Source: Aquimarina sp. U1-2 (lineage in GTDB: Bacteria; Bacteroidota; Bacteroidia; Flavobacteriales; Flavobacteriaceae). From it: DNA of 64,000 nt. Positions 8,466 through 17,865 of the stretch are shown one piece after another. The notes beneath the pieces were generated by a model, which worked only from the letters and a program-made list of their open reading frames with translations, did not search any database and was not told the DNA's origin. Made by a program: the position numbers and the translations under genes. Position 1 is the stretch's first letter, and each line of letters begins with the position of its first letter. The stretch covers positions 62,001 through 126,000 of the forward strand of contig NZ_JAGKIK010000008.1 in NCBI RefSeq assembly GCF_017897595.1. Reading direction: 5' to 3'.

Positions 8466-9908
8466 CTATTTGTCAGATTTCGAGAATCGTTTCGCAAAGA
8501 AATTCCGAATCGGCTGAACGAAATTATCAAAACTAAAGACTCCACGATCTGCGGTAGCTCTCAATGTTAAATAAATACTAAGCGGAAAAATAATAAATGT
8601 AGAAAGCCAAGATCCAATAAAAGGCGGAATTCCGCCTTCTTCAGCACTATTTTTAGCGAAAATCCCGATAAAATGATATGTCAAATACAAAGCAACACCA
8701 ATAACAATAGGTAATCCCATACCCCCTTTTCTAATGATAGCTCCTAGAGGTGCTCCTACAAAAAATAGAATGATACAGGCAATACCCAAAGCGTATTTAT
8801 CGTGTAGTGACATTTCGTACTTATTTATGGCTCTTCTGGTTCTTACCATTCTATCATTTTGGGATTTCAGTTTTCTGATAACTCCGTCGGTATTTGAAAT
8901 AGCACTTAGGTAAATTTGAATTTTTTGAGTAGCATCGAAATGATCCATTAACGCTATCGTGTCTTTGGTTGTAAGATGCGTACTATCGATTTTCAAATTT
9001 TTGTTTAATCCATTATATCCAATTCGCCTGTTGATCTCTGTTTTTAGTCTCGTAATATCTTTGTTGACTTGTGTGGATAAGGTATCAATTTCATGATCAA
9101 GTTCATTAACATTAAGCATGTTGTACCCTTTTTGATATTGCTGAGCATCCATATCTACACTACCCAGAGACGATAAATCTATATTAAGCACATACTTTTC
9201 GAAGTGTGTTTTGGCAAAAGGCATCTTATTTCGGCGTTTCCTGGATTGCTGCTGTATTTCATCATAATAATTACCATCATTTAATATAAGGGTAATCAAA
9301 TCAGAGTTAACATTGCCTTGCAATTCACCATCAGTTGCTTTGATTACTGTAAAATTTCCGGGTCTGGCAGCTTTTTTGTGAATAATTACATCTCTTAAAA
9401 ACTGATCATTATCTCCAAATTTTTCGGCTACTTTTATATTGATATCTCCTAAATCATTAAACTGGTTGGGCGTAATAACCATAGCAGGTTTCACTTTTAC
9501 GATATTTTTACGAAGATTGATAAATCTTTTTTCTGAAGCAGGTATGACGGTATTTGAAAATAGAAAAGCACCAATCCCAACAAAAAAGATAAATACCGAT
9601 AGTGTACGCATGGCTCTCTGCAACGATATCCCGGAAGATTTCATAGCCGCAAACTCGTAGTTTTCAGCAAAATTACCAAAAATCATAATCGAAGTAAGCA
9701 GTATTGTAAGTGGAAGTACCATAGGAATTAACCTAGGTGTCGCAAAAGTCAAGAATTTTAGAATCACTGAAAAATCCAAGTCTTTTCCTGCTAACTCTGA
9801 TATAAATAACCAGATAGTTTGCAGTAATAGAATGAACATTATAATAATAAAAAGCGGAAAAAATGTTTTTAAAAAAGTGGTTAGTATATATTTATCCAGA
9901 ATCTTCAC
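8466..9908 (-). CDS. LptF/LptG-family lipopolysaccharide export permease
   Basis: Inner-membrane permease subunit of the LPS transporter (with LptB and a second permease), moving lipopolysaccharide toward the outer membrane. The 480-residue product has the YjgP/YjgQ layout: three N-terminal membrane segments (within about 8-120), a long periplasmic beta-jellyroll part, and three C-terminal segments (about 370-455) with [14 protein letters not shown]. It is longer than E. coli LptF/G because of an insertion with coiled-coil character (about 225-345), common in Bacteroidota. The start is GTG at 9908, supported by the family-typical [12 protein letters not shown] beginning. LptF versus LptG cannot be decided here. 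Confidence 0.88.
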   Translation of the reverse strand: MKILDKYILTTFLKTFFPLFIIIMFILLLQTIWLFISELAGKDLDFSVILKFLTFATPRLIPMVLPLTILLTSIMIFGNFAENYEFAAMKSSGISLQRAMRTLSVFIFFVGIGAFLFSNTVIPASEKRFINLRKNIVKVKPAMVITPNQFNDLGDINIKVAEKFGDNDQFLRDVIIHKKAARPGNFTVIKATDGELQGNVNSDLITLILNDGNYYDEIQQQSRKRRNKMPFAKTHFEKYVLNIDLSSLGSVDMDAQQYQKGYNMLNVNELDHEIDTLSTQVNKDITRLKTEINRRIGYNGLNKNLKIDSTHLTTKDTIALMDHFDATQKIQIYLSAISNTDGVIRKLKSQNDRMVRTRRAINKYEMSLHDKYALGIACIILFFVGAPLGAIIRKGGMGLPIVIGVALYLTYHFIGIFAKNSAEEGGIPPFIGSWLSTFIIFPLSIYLTLRATADRGVFSFDNFVQPIRNFFAKRFSKSDK

Positions 9909-10104
9909 GTTGTTGTTTTTCTAAATCGCTTTTCAGTTTAGGTATTTTATAAAATTCTTACAGAAATACTATTAGATACATAAACACAGAAAAAAATTAA
10001 TGTTAATATCCCGAGACTATTATTTGTTCAAGAATATACATCTCTTACTCTATATGCGTTCTTTAAATTGGTAATACCATTGCCTTATTTACCAACTCGA
10101 TATT

Positions 10105-10740
10105 TTAATCTAATCGATTAATATAGTAATTCGCATATTTTGATTCGTCGAATACAAATAATGTTTTAGATATAGGTTGATCTGTTTTAAAACTATTCAC
10201 TGTAATAGTTACGTTGGTTCCATTGTGTTGTTTCTGTATCATTTTATAGATATGCAAAGTTTGCTTATCTATACCAAGCAATATTTCTTTAAGATCACTT
10301 TTTGAATCGATTGGGGTTAATTTTACGTACTGAATTTTCCTTCCATTTACATTTTGTACAATATCCATAGCATAGGAGTATCCTTCTTCATAAAACGTAA
10401 GCATTTTTGAAGGGGTTACACTATCAGCGTCTTCTTCGTTTTGAGTTGAAATATTAATCTCTTCATCTTCAGGAATAATTACATGTAGTTTCTTACCATC
10501 GTACATTTGCTTTGTACCCATCAAATTGAGCACATATTTATTTCCTTTTAAGGTAACATCTCCTCTGGTTTCTTGAGATACGTTTTCTGCAGGATTGTTA
10601 AGGCTATATTTAAAACCTATAACTATATTATCGTAGTTTTTTACCTTATTAGACACCTCATTAAGCAATTCTTTGGCATTTTGAGCATGTACTGTAATAG
10701 CTCCGAAAGTAACTAGTAAAAGTAGTATTTGTTTTATCAT
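10105..10740 (-). CDS. lolA: LolA-like outer-membrane lipoprotein carrier protein
   Basis: Periplasmic chaperone that ferries lipoproteins from the inner to the outer membrane. The product has 211 residues with a signal peptide (1-19, ending VHAQ), then the LolA half-barrel pattern, including NPAENVSQETRGDVTLKGNK and LTPIDSKSDLKEILLGIDKQ. It lies between ftsK (upstream, 71 bp) and lptF; this ftsK-lolA-lptF-ribB order is one I associate with Flavobacteriia and links envelope functions. Some Bacteroidota LolA-like proteins may have other cargo. Confidence 0.85.
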   Translation of the reverse strand: MIKQILLLLVTFGAITVHAQNAKELLNEVSNKVKNYDNIVIGFKYSLNNPAENVSQETRGDVTLKGNKYVLNLMGTKQMYDGKKLHVIIPEDEEINISTQNEEDADSVTPSKMLTFYEEGYSYAMDIVQNVNGRKIQYVKLTPIDSKSDLKEILLGIDKQTLHIYKMIQKQHNGTNVTITVNSFKTDQPISKTLFVFDESKYANYYINRLD

Positions 10741-10811
10741 CTTAGTATTGTATTCTTTATATCGTAATAAACTGATCTATATTTTGGATCCAAGTGTTGA
10801 TAAAGATCTAA

Positions 10812-13319
10812 TTATTTTTCATTTTCTAAAAGTTGTTGAAGCGATACAAGATCAGTAACCAGAACTTGCCTCGCCTTGCTGCCTTCAAAAGGTCCTACAA
10901 CTCCGGCAGCTTCAAGCTGATCTATAAGTCTTCCTGCACGATTGTATCCTAATTTTAATTTTCTTTGTAATAAAGACGCCGATCCTTGTTGTGCTGTTAC
11001 AATAACCTCTGCAGCTTCATTAAAAAGTTTATCTCTATCGCTTTTATCTATATCAAGACCTGTGCCACTTTCTTCCCCTACATATTCTGGTAACAAATGT
11101 GCATCTGGGTACGCTTTTTGACTGCCAATATATTCTGTTATACGTTCAACCTCGGGAGTGTCAACAAAAGCACATTGTATTCTAATGACGTCATTACCTT
11201 GGGTAAATAACATATCTCCCCTACCAATCAATTGATCTGCACCACCTGTATCTAAAATAGTTCTAGAATCAATCTTAGAAGTCACTCTAAACGCGATTCG
11301 AGCGGGAAAGTTAGCCTTAATCATACCTGTAATAACATTAACCGATGGTCGTTGCGTAGCAATAATTAAATGTATACCGATAGCCCTTGCTAATTGCGCT
11401 AGTCTGGCGATGGGGGTTTCAACTTCTTTTCCTGCAGTCATAATAAGGTCTGCAAACTCGTCTACCACTAACACGATGTAAGGCAGAAACCTATGTCCGT
11501 TTTCAGGATTTAACTTTCTGGCTTTAAATTTTGTATTGTATTCTTTAATATTACGCACCATTGCGTTTTTAAGCAAATCGTATCGTGCATCCATCTCGAT
11601 ACATAACGAATTAAGCGTATTGATTACTTTAGTGTTATCTGTAATAATGGCCTCATCGGTATCAGGCAATTTTGCTAAATAATGCCGTTCAATTTTATTA
11701 AAAAGCGTGAGTTCTACTTTTTTAGGATCAACTAATACAAATTTCACCTCTGCCGGATGTTTTTTATACAGTAAAGAGGTTAATATCGCATTAAGCCCAA
11801 CCGATTTACCTTGACCTGTGGCACCAGCCATAAGCAAATGCGGCATTTTAGCAAGATCTACTACAAATGTTTCATTGGATATAGTTTTACCTAATGATAG
11901 CGGTAATTCCATTTCGGCATTCTGAAATTTTGATGATGCAATGGCAGAACGCATCGAGACGATTGTAGATTTCTTATTCGGAACTTCAATACCTATTGTG
12001 CCTTTTCCTGGTATTGGAGCGATAATACGAATACCCAAGGCTGCCAATGACAAGGCGATATCATCTTCAAGATTCTTAATTTTAGAGATACGTATCCCAG
12101 CTTCGGGTACGATCTCATAAAGTGTAACAGTAGGACCTACCGTAGCTTTAATCTGCGCAATTTCTATTTTGTAATTTTTTAAGGTCTCTACGATTCGGTT
12201 TTTATTTTCTTCGAGCTCACCTTGATCAATAGTAATACCTCCGGCTTTTGTAGTATAATCCTTTAAAAGATTAATTGCCGGAAACTTATAATTTCCTAAC
12301 TCCAACTTTGGATCAAACTCTCCAAAATCTTTGACTAACTTGGCACTAACACTTTTTACTACCTCTTCCTCTTCTACTGTTTCGACCTCCATAGCAATAT
12401 CTTCGGGGTTATCTTCAGATTTTATTATAATTTTCTCCGGAATTTCATTGTCCCTATTATCGGGATTACCATAAAAATCATTAATTGAAGGACTTAATGT
12501 AATTTCATTAGTAGAGGGTTCTGGTTTGGTTTCTTTTCTCTTAGGAATATTCTTTTTTTCTTCTTCCTTTTTGCCAATTTCTTTAGATCTGGCAATGATA
12601 GCATCTATTTTTTCTTTAATACTTGATCCCGAATCAGTCGTAGTCGGTGGTGTATATGAATCATTATTAGTTGTTGCTGAAGCTACGGTAGCAGACTCAA
12701 AGTCTTTGGATATTGATTGTTGTGTATTTTTTAAAGAAGCCGTCAATTTTTCTGGAGTATATCGCAACCTTACGACAATATAAACAATAGCAAAAAATGC
12801 CAGAACGAGAACAGTACCTATAAAACCTACGTAGTCTTGTAGAAAATCATTGGTTTCGTAGCCAATTACTCCAGCTAATAAACCGCTTTCTTTTTTAACA
12901 AAACCAAGAATAATTGCAATCCATATCATGACTAATGTACCCCAAAACCAAAATCCTGCTAATTTTTTTTTGTTTAAATCAAAGAAAAGATAAATTCCGG
13001 TTAAAGAAGTAAGCACAGGTACAATTAAAGAGGATACACCAAAACCTCGAAATATGAAAAAGTGACTTACTGTTGCTCCAAACTTACTAAGCCAATTTTT
13101 TGGAGAAGATGCTCTATTATAAAACTGAGAAACTTCGCTTTGGTCTATCTTCCAATTAAAAAAAAATGAAATAAAAGCAAAAAACAATCCTATCCCCAAA
13201 AAGAATAGAAAGCTTCCTAAAACAACCTTTTGTTGTCTAGATAATGCTAATTTTTCTTTAAGTGGAGTTCTGGTTTTTCTTGTTGTTTTACTTTTTGTAC
13301 TTACCTTTTTTTTAGCCAT
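10812..13319 (-). CDS. ftsK: DNA translocase FtsK
   Basis: Septum-anchored DNA pump that clears chromosome termini and activates XerCD during division. The 835-residue product has a basic N-terminus, four or five membrane segments (about 30-185), an acidic/lysine-rich linker (about 190-330), the FtsK alpha/beta motor with Walker A GATGQGKS (499-506) and Walker B around VLVVDEFADL, and a C-terminal gamma winged helix (about 770-835) that would read KOPS-like sequences. Length is typical for Bacteroidota. The ATG at 13319 is preceded by a TATTTTTG promoter box. Confidence 0.95.
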   Translation of the reverse strand: MAKKKVSTKSKTTRKTRTPLKEKLALSRQQKVVLGSFLFFLGIGLFFAFISFFFNWKIDQSEVSQFYNRASSPKNWLSKFGATVSHFFIFRGFGVSSLIVPVLTSLTGIYLFFDLNKKKLAGFWFWGTLVMIWIAIILGFVKKESGLLAGVIGYETNDFLQDYVGFIGTVLVLAFFAIVYIVVRLRYTPEKLTASLKNTQQSISKDFESATVASATTNNDSYTPPTTTDSGSSIKEKIDAIIARSKEIGKKEEEKKNIPKRKETKPEPSTNEITLSPSINDFYGNPDNRDNEIPEKIIIKSEDNPEDIAMEVETVEEEEVVKSVSAKLVKDFGEFDPKLELGNYKFPAINLLKDYTTKAGGITIDQGELEENKNRIVETLKNYKIEIAQIKATVGPTVTLYEIVPEAGIRISKIKNLEDDIALSLAALGIRIIAPIPGKGTIGIEVPNKKSTIVSMRSAIASSKFQNAEMELPLSLGKTISNETFVVDLAKMPHLLMAGATGQGKSVGLNAILTSLLYKKHPAEVKFVLVDPKKVELTLFNKIERHYLAKLPDTDEAIITDNTKVINTLNSLCIEMDARYDLLKNAMVRNIKEYNTKFKARKLNPENGHRFLPYIVLVVDEFADLIMTAGKEVETPIARLAQLARAIGIHLIIATQRPSVNVITGMIKANFPARIAFRVTSKIDSRTILDTGGADQLIGRGDMLFTQGNDVIRIQCAFVDTPEVERITEYIGSQKAYPDAHLLPEYVGEESGTGLDIDKSDRDKLFNEAAEVIVTAQQGSASLLQRKLKLGYNRAGRLIDQLEAAGVVGPFEGSKARQVLVTDLVSLQQLLENEK

Positions 13320-13337
13320 TTTATGGTTGTCTTATCG

Positions 13338-13345
13338 CAAAAATA
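13338..13345 (-). promoter_or_regulatory. -7 box TATTTTTG for ftsK
   Basis: Exact TAnnTTTG on the minus strand, 18 bp ahead of the ftsK ATG at 13319. The predicted leader would be very short. Confidence 0.45.
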
Positions 13346-13398
13346 CAAATATCTCTATTGGAACGTAAAAATGATTCAAAAATTTTCTCGTCAAAAAT

Positions 13399-13605
13399 TT
13401 CAACCCGATTTATGTATTAGAATTTCGTTATGAGGGTTGAAAATGTACTACAAAGCATTGCTTTGGGCGAGACGTAGCATTGGAAGAGTGTTTTATAAGT
13501 TTCAACATAGCACCACTACGGTGAAACTTAAAAATACAACGTAGTGCTTGGTTTTGCAGCGGTTTAAAGCCATAATAGATTTTCTAATGCATAAAGCGGG
13601 TTCAA
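13399..13605. mobile_element. MITE-like element with 24-bp terminal inverted repeats
   Basis: Left end 13399-13422 and right end 13582-13605 are inverted copies matching at 21 of 24 positions (TTcAACCCGaTTTATGtATTAGAA against its partner). The 207-bp unit has no ORF and contains further short palindromes, for example GTTTCA...TGAAAC around 13500-13530. This layout fits a miniature non-autonomous transposable element or a large structured intergenic repeat. No flanking target duplication could be confirmed. Confidence 0.55.
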
Positions 13606-14037
13606 CTCAAATTATCTAGCAAACCCATAGTATACGCTAAAAAACCCTGCTTTTTATTGCGTTTTTCATTGCAAGAAGATACGAAAGCTTTGAACTTTAT
13701 CAGATTCACCTGAATTCTCTCACGCCAAATTTACCTTCTTTAAAGTATCATAACGTAATTCAAAGCTAAAAGTAATGCTCATTACACAAATTAAAATCGA
13801 GATAGCTTTTATTCAAATTTTTATAAAACTTTAGCATATTATTTAATAAAGACTTAACTACACAATATATTGATAATCATTAATTTGTAAGATAGAGATA
13901 GCATCTTTTTTTTAATACTAACAACATACAAATATTAAGAATTTCAGTTCTCCTAACTATTTATATTAAAGGGTATTAACTGTTACTGATAAGCTTCAAA
14001 CACAAATTAAATGTATCAAAATAAATTAAAGAAAATC

Positions 14038-15141
14038 ATGAAAAAGTTACTCGCATTACTCATCCTTTGCACCATTAGTTTTACTACTATAGCACAAGAC
14101 TCTCAAGACGTCATAACACTACAAAACGGAAGTGTTATCGTTGGCAAAATAACAGAATTTAATTTTAATGAAAATCTAACCGTTCAGACCGATGATGGAT
14201 ACGGGTTTATGTTTAGAACCCAAGATGTTAAAAGCATTACCAAAGAACAAAATGCGAGAAAACTATCTCAAGACGAACGATTTAAAATGGTGATGCCAGA
14301 AAATAACGCAAATTATCAAAATAATGCGCTCACGAATCAAACGTATAGTGGGTCAAATTATAAATCTACCCAAGGGTATAATCAACTTTCTCATTTGGCG
14401 AATGCTCAATCATCAAATATTCCTCAAAATAGATATCCTTCGTCGTCTACAAATCAATTTCAACAAAGGTATTCGTCGACTCAACCAAATATTACCAGTA
14501 ATTACTATTCTAAAGATAATACCGTACCTCAGCATGCAGCGAATCCTTATCAAAATACTCAAAACGCTCTAAATACCAGAACCGGAGTTCCACAACAGAA
14601 TACTTACAACTATAGCCCAACTCAGCAAACCTCACCTAATTATTCGGGTACCTTGACTGGTAATCAACAGCTACCTTATGATCAAAATAGTAGAGAAAGA
14701 CAACAAAATTATGCACATTCAACTCCGTTACGATCAACAAATCAATTAGGCATGGTTGCAGCTGCACCAATTCCTACAAGAACTAACACTATAGCTAATC
14801 CTGATATTTTTACAGATGTAAATACGTTAGGAAAAGTAACTACTTCTCCGAAAATTAACTGTATGGAAGGATTTGGTGATTTTTGTTTTATTAATAACGC
14901 CAATAAAAAAGTTTTGGTAACACTTCAAAAAAAACAGAAAGATGGATACTACGGTGATTACAAAGAAATAGAAGTAAACTCTAACACAAAAGGGTATTTT
15001 AGAAGTATTAAACTGGGTGAATATCCATTTTTTGTAAAAATTAAAAATGCTGCCAACGGTCAAACAAATTATGTCGTGCTGGGAAGAGGAAGCATTAGTG
15101 CGCAACAATGCAAAACCGAATACATCACCATAAATTATTAA
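14038..15141 (+). CDS. secreted Q/N-rich protein of unknown function
   Basis: Not recognised beyond its general layout. The 367-residue product has a signal peptide (about 1-19, ending TIAQ), a small beta-rich N-terminal module (about 20-75: DVITLQNGSVIVGKI...DGYGFMF) of a type common in secreted Bacteroidota proteins, then roughly 190 residues rich in Gln, Asn, Ser, Thr, Tyr and Pro and probably disordered. It ends with a compact domain of about 95 residues containing three Cys. The ATG at 14038 is preferred over one at 14011 because it places the signal peptide at the very N-terminus. It is monocistronic, with a long-loop hairpin after the stop. Confidence 0.6.
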   Translation: MKKLLALLILCTISFTTIAQDSQDVITLQNGSVIVGKITEFNFNENLTVQTDDGYGFMFRTQDVKSITKEQNARKLSQDERFKMVMPENNANYQNNALTNQTYSGSNYKSTQGYNQLSHLANAQSSNIPQNRYPSSSTNQFQQRYSSTQPNITSNYYSKDNTVPQHAANPYQNTQNALNTRTGVPQQNTYNYSPTQQTSPNYSGTLTGNQQLPYDQNSRERQQNYAHSTPLRSTNQLGMVAAAPIPTRTNTIANPDIFTDVNTLGKVTTSPKINCMEGFGDFCFINNANKKVLVTLQKKQKDGYYGDYKEIEVNSNTKGYFRSIKLGEYPFFVKIKNAANGQTNYVVLGRGSISAQQCKTEYITINY

Positions 15142-15145
15142 AACT

Positions 15146-15198
15146 AGAACTGGTTTACACTTTCTTTGACGTAAGCGAAAAAAGCGCAAACCAGTTCT
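15146..15198 (+). terminator. hairpin after the Q/N-rich gene
   Basis: AGAACTGGTTT (15146-15156) is exactly complementary to AAACCAGTTCT (15188-15198), an 11-bp stem with a 31-nt loop, starting 4 nt after the stop codon. There is no strong T-tract, so it may protect the mRNA end as much as terminate. Confidence 0.4.
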
Positions 15199-15436
15199 TG
15201 GTTATAGATTTTAGTTTTCTTGACCAGAGTTCGCAAAGTAAACTACCTCGAGGCGAGCCTATGGGTATTATATCCTTTGGCGGTGCCAATAAAAAAATCT
15301 TGAAGCTAATGAGTCTTAGAGGCGGAGTCACAAAAATATTAGAATTAAGATTGCTTCGCCTCAAAAATAAAGAAACCAAATTATCTCTCCATCGTTCTGA
15401 AAGTCTTAACGATAGCCTTCTTATAAAAGTCTTTAA

Positions 15437-15805
15437 TTAGAAAATATAGGGTATATAAATAATGATACCTATAATCATTGCAGTAACAGCAGCAATGAAT
15501 ACCGCACCTGCAGCTACATCCTTAATAAAACCTATTTTGTTGTGAAAATCCGGGTGAATAAAATCTGCAATAGCTTCTATTGCCGTGTTTACACCTTCCA
15601 TACTCATAACCAAACCAATAGCAAATATTTGTAGCATCCATTCACCAGGAGTAATATTGTAGTAGAAACCTAATACGGTCATGATAATCGCAATACCGGT
15701 TTGTACTTGTATACTTGGCTCGGTCTTTATTAATAATAGGGCACCTTTAAAGGCATAACCACAACCACGTAACCTACCAGCAACAAATTTAGCAATTTTA
15801 CTCAT
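15437..15805 (-). CDS. DgkA-type diacylglycerol/undecaprenol kinase family protein
   Basis: Small integral membrane kinase of the prokaryotic DAGK family, which phosphorylates diacylglycerol or undecaprenol. At 122 residues and with three membrane helices it has the family's usual size. The signature ExxNTAIEAIADFI (around residues 75-90) contains the conserved Glu and Asn of the active site. It lies 9 bp downstream of tpx and is probably cotranscribed with it, though no functional link is obvious. ATG start at 15805. Confidence 0.85.
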   Translation of the reverse strand: MSKIAKFVAGRLRGCGYAFKGALLLIKTEPSIQVQTGIAIIMTVLGFYYNITPGEWMLQIFAIGLVMSMEGVNTAIEAIADFIHPDFHNKIGFIKDVAAGAVFIAAVTAMIIGIIIYIPYIF

Positions 15806-15814
15806 GTATCAAAT

Positions 15815-16315
15815 CTAGGAAAGTGACTCCAAAGCACGAGCATAGTTGGGTTCCTGTGTGATTTCAGGAATTTGTTCATTATATAATACAGTTCCTTTTT
15901 CATCGATTACGACAACGGCTCTTGAATGCAATCCCTGAAGTGGACCATTTACTATTTCTAGTCCGTAATCCTTACCAAACTGACCCGTTCTAAAATCAGA
16001 AAGATTAATAACATCTTCTAAACCCTCTGAGGCACAGAAACGTTCTTGTGCAAAAGGTAAATCTCTTGAAATACACAACACTTTCGTATTAGTAAGGCCA
16101 CTCGCCTCTTGGTTGAACTTTCGGGCCGAGGCTGCGCATATGCCGGTATCTATGGATGGGAAAATATTTAAAATTACTTTTGAACCTTGAAAATTAGATA
16201 AGGTAGCTGTAGATAAATCACCTTTGACCAATTCAAAATCAGGAGCTTTTTTTCCTACTTCTGGTAATTGTCCGTTGGTTTGTATTTCGTTTCCTTTTAG
16301 TGTTATTGTAGCCAT
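15815..16315 (-). CDS. tpx: thiol peroxidase Tpx
   Basis: Atypical 2-Cys peroxiredoxin that reduces hydroperoxides with thioredoxin as reductant. The 166-residue product is of standard length. Peroxidatic Cys60 lies in SIDTGICAASARKFN and resolving Cys94 in ERFCASEG, with the catalytic Thr and the Arg downstream also present. It stands at the head of a pair with the DgkA-like gene and near the ahpC-thioredoxin block, forming a peroxide-defence neighbourhood. ATG start at 16315. Confidence 0.93.
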   Translation of the reverse strand: MATITLKGNEIQTNGQLPEVGKKAPDFELVKGDLSTATLSNFQGSKVILNIFPSIDTGICAASARKFNQEASGLTNTKVLCISRDLPFAQERFCASEGLEDVINLSDFRTGQFGKDYGLEIVNGPLQGLHSRAVVVIDEKGTVLYNEQIPEITQEPNYARALESLS

Positions 16316-16396
16316 GTGAAATGATTGTTTATTTAGTACCTAAAATTAATAAGAATTAATGGTAACTATGATAAAGTTTTCTAAAATAAAAAAAGC

Positions 16397-16416
16397 TGTC
16401 TAAAAAAATGTAGACA
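16397..16416. other. short hairpin upstream of tpx
   Basis: TGTCTA (16397-16402) pairs with TAGACA (16411-16416) in the 233-bp gap between the small-protein gene and tpx. It resembles a decayed terminator of the small-protein operon, being preceded by an A-run. The rest of the gap shows nothing else. Confidence 0.3.
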
Positions 16417-16548
16417 CTTCAATTTCAGAAATTCTAATAAGCGCTGCCAAAGAATGTAGTACCCCCGAAATGTGCCTCAAAATTGAAGAGCTATTTTTAA
16501 CGAATGCTTAGTAAGCTTGCCCTAAGATAATTTAGTAACTAATATTCT

Positions 16549-16806
16549 TTATGTATCAATAGACCCTAAAACTCTTTGCATAAAGCTATTAAGCGCTTCT
16601 TTTTTAGGAGTTCCTTGTTGTACCATTTTATGAACCTCTAAAGCACCATACATATTCGAGATAAGCTCTCCTATCACGTCTAATTCTTCTTCTTTGAGTG
16701 AAGGTACTTCAGTTAGTGTTTCTAATGTTTCAATGGTTTCCACCAAAAAATCCTCATCATTTTCTTCTATGAATGCTGAAAGATGTTTAATTATCGGTAA
16801 CTTCAT
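16549..16806 (-). CDS. small acidic protein of the AhpC-thioredoxin operon (DUF6952-like)
   Basis: 85-residue acidic, helical protein (MKLPIIKHLSAFIEENDED...), cytoplasmic, without Cys or a catalytic motif. It overlaps the thioredoxin gene by 20 bp, so the two are translationally coupled. I associate this small gene with ahpC-thioredoxin clusters in Flavobacteriia, where it is annotated only as a domain of unknown function. A structural or regulatory partner of the neighbouring thioredoxin is inference. Confidence 0.7.
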   Translation of the reverse strand: MKLPIIKHLSAFIEENDEDFLVETIETLETLTEVPSLKEEELDVIGELISNMYGALEVHKMVQQGTPKKEALNSFMQRVLGSIDT

Positions 16807-17101
16807 GTACTAAATCTTTAAGAACATCAAATTTATTGGTTTGTACCTGATTCACAAAAGTACCATCTTTGAAAGCAGCAAAAGTAGGAAGGTTGTCTAC
16901 AGTCGCCATTTTTCTAGATTCGGGATACTTTTCGGCATCTACCACGACGAAGGTCGCCTTTTCATTTTCAGTCGCTAATTTTTTAAATTTGGGTTTCATG
17001 ATACGACAATTCCCACACCATGACGCAGAATATTGTACTACCACTACATCATTACTAGCTACAAGTTGTGAAAGATTATCTTCATTTAATTCTTGAACCA
17101 T
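16787..17101 (-). CDS. thioredoxin-family protein with CGNC active site
   Basis: Thiol-disulfide reductase of about 104 residues. The active site reads SASWCGNCRIMKP (CGNC near residues 29-32) instead of the canonical CGPC, and the cis-Pro loop DNLPTF is present. Replacing Pro by Asn usually shifts the redox potential. It lies directly after the peroxiredoxin and probably recycles it. The ATG at 17101 is preferred; a GTG two codons upstream (17107) is the alternative. Confidence 0.85.
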   Translation of the reverse strand: MVQELNEDNLSQLVASNDVVVVQYSASWCGNCRIMKPKFKKLATENEKATFVVVDAEKYPESRKMATVDNLPTFAAFKDGTFVNQVQTNKFDVLKDLVHEVTDN

Positions 17102-17126
17102 TGCCACGTTTTTTTAGTATTTGTAT

Positions 17127-17163
17127 AAAATTTCTCTGGAAAAGCAATTTCCAGAGAAATTTT
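17127..17163 (-). terminator. 16-bp hairpin between ahpC and the thioredoxin gene
   Basis: Sequence 17127-17142 pairs with 17148-17163 without mismatch around a 5-nt loop (core TTTCTCTGG/CCAGAGAAA). On the minus strand it ends in an AU-rich run. It sits inside the presumed operon, 16 nt after the ahpC stop, and no TAnnTTTG box follows it, so partial termination or mRNA stabilisation of ahpC is likely. Confidence 0.6.
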
Positions 17164-17178
17164 TGAAATCATTTTATC

Positions 17179-17817
17179 TTAATTAGCCGCTAAGTAAGAA
17201 GCAACACCATCTCTATTGGCATTCATAGCTTCTTTTCCTTCTTCCCAGTTTGCCGGACAAACCTCACCGTTTTTTTGTACGTGCGTATATGCATCGATTA
17301 GTCTTAAAAACTCAGCAACATTTCTACCTACAGGCATGTGATTAATACCTTCGTGAAAAACAGTACCTTCTTCATCGATTAAATACGTAGCTCTATAGGT
17401 AACATTATCTCCTTCTACGATAACAGCTCCTGTTTCTTCGTCAAATTCTTCGTTGGTGATATCCAAGATCCCCAGAGTACCTGACAAATTACGATTAGAA
17501 TCAGCCAAAATTGGGTAAGTTACCCCTTCAATCCCTCCATTATCTTTAGAGGTATTTAACCAGGCAAAATGTACTTCGGGTGTATCACAAGAAGCTCCGA
17601 CTACAATAGTATTTCTCTTTTCAAATTCTTTTATTGCTTCTTGAAAAGCATGAAGCTCTGTTGGACAAACAAAAGTAAAGTCCTTTGGATACCAAAATAA
17701 TAAGACTTTTTTGTTTTTATTCTTCGCTTCTTCCAAAACGTTAAGCTTAAAAGTATCGCCCATATCATTCATCGCGTCTACGTCTAGATCTGGGAATTTT
17801 TTACCTACAAATGCCAT
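17179..17817 (-). CDS. typical 2-Cys peroxiredoxin (AhpC/Prx1 type)
   Basis: Peroxidase for H2O2 and organic hydroperoxides. The 212-residue product has peroxidatic Cys51 in DFTFVCPTE and resolving Cys187 in GEVCPANW near the C-terminus, plus the conserved YPKDFTF context; all catalytic residues are visible. It heads the operon with the CGNC thioredoxin and the small acidic protein, which gives it a dedicated reductant. The ATG at 17817 lies 41 bp behind an exact TATCTTTG promoter box. Confidence 0.93.
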   Translation of the reverse strand: MAFVGKKFPDLDVDAMNDMGDTFKLNVLEEAKNKNKKVLLFWYPKDFTFVCPTELHAFQEAIKEFEKRNTIVVGASCDTPEVHFAWLNTSKDNGGIEGVTYPILADSNRNLSGTLGILDITNEEFDEETGAVIVEGDNVTYRATYLIDEEGTVFHEGINHMPVGRNVAEFLRLIDAYTHVQKNGEVCPANWEEGKEAMNANRDGVASYLAAN

Positions 17818-17857
17818 TTTAATGTTTTTTGTTTTGTTAATTTTTAAAGTATGAGCA

Positions 17858-17865
17858 CAAAGATA
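17858..17865 (-). promoter_or_regulatory. -7 box TATCTTTG for the peroxiredoxin operon
   Basis: Exact TAnnTTTG on the minus strand with GTTTAA about 20 nt upstream as a weak -33. The predicted start site gives a leader of about 35 nt. Confidence 0.5.

Larger units (their letters stand above)
13320..14037. other. 718-bp divergent intergenic region
   Basis: Gap between leftward ftsK and the rightward secreted Q/N-rich protein. It carries the ftsK promoter and a 207-bp element bounded by 24-bp inverted repeats (13399-13605). The rest, about 13610-14037, is AT-rich with no recognised gene. Confidence 0.6.

Noticed and set aside
8420..8545. 42-codon N-terminal extension of ribB
   Set aside because: It would overlap lptF by 80 bp and contains no RibB sequence; homology and the TATCTTTG promoter both place the start at 8419.
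15155..15440. Overlapping short ORFs on both strands after the Q/N-rich gene
   Set aside because: No family similarity, poor composition, and they cover the 11-bp hairpin and GAGGCGA-type repeats; treated as intergenic sequence.
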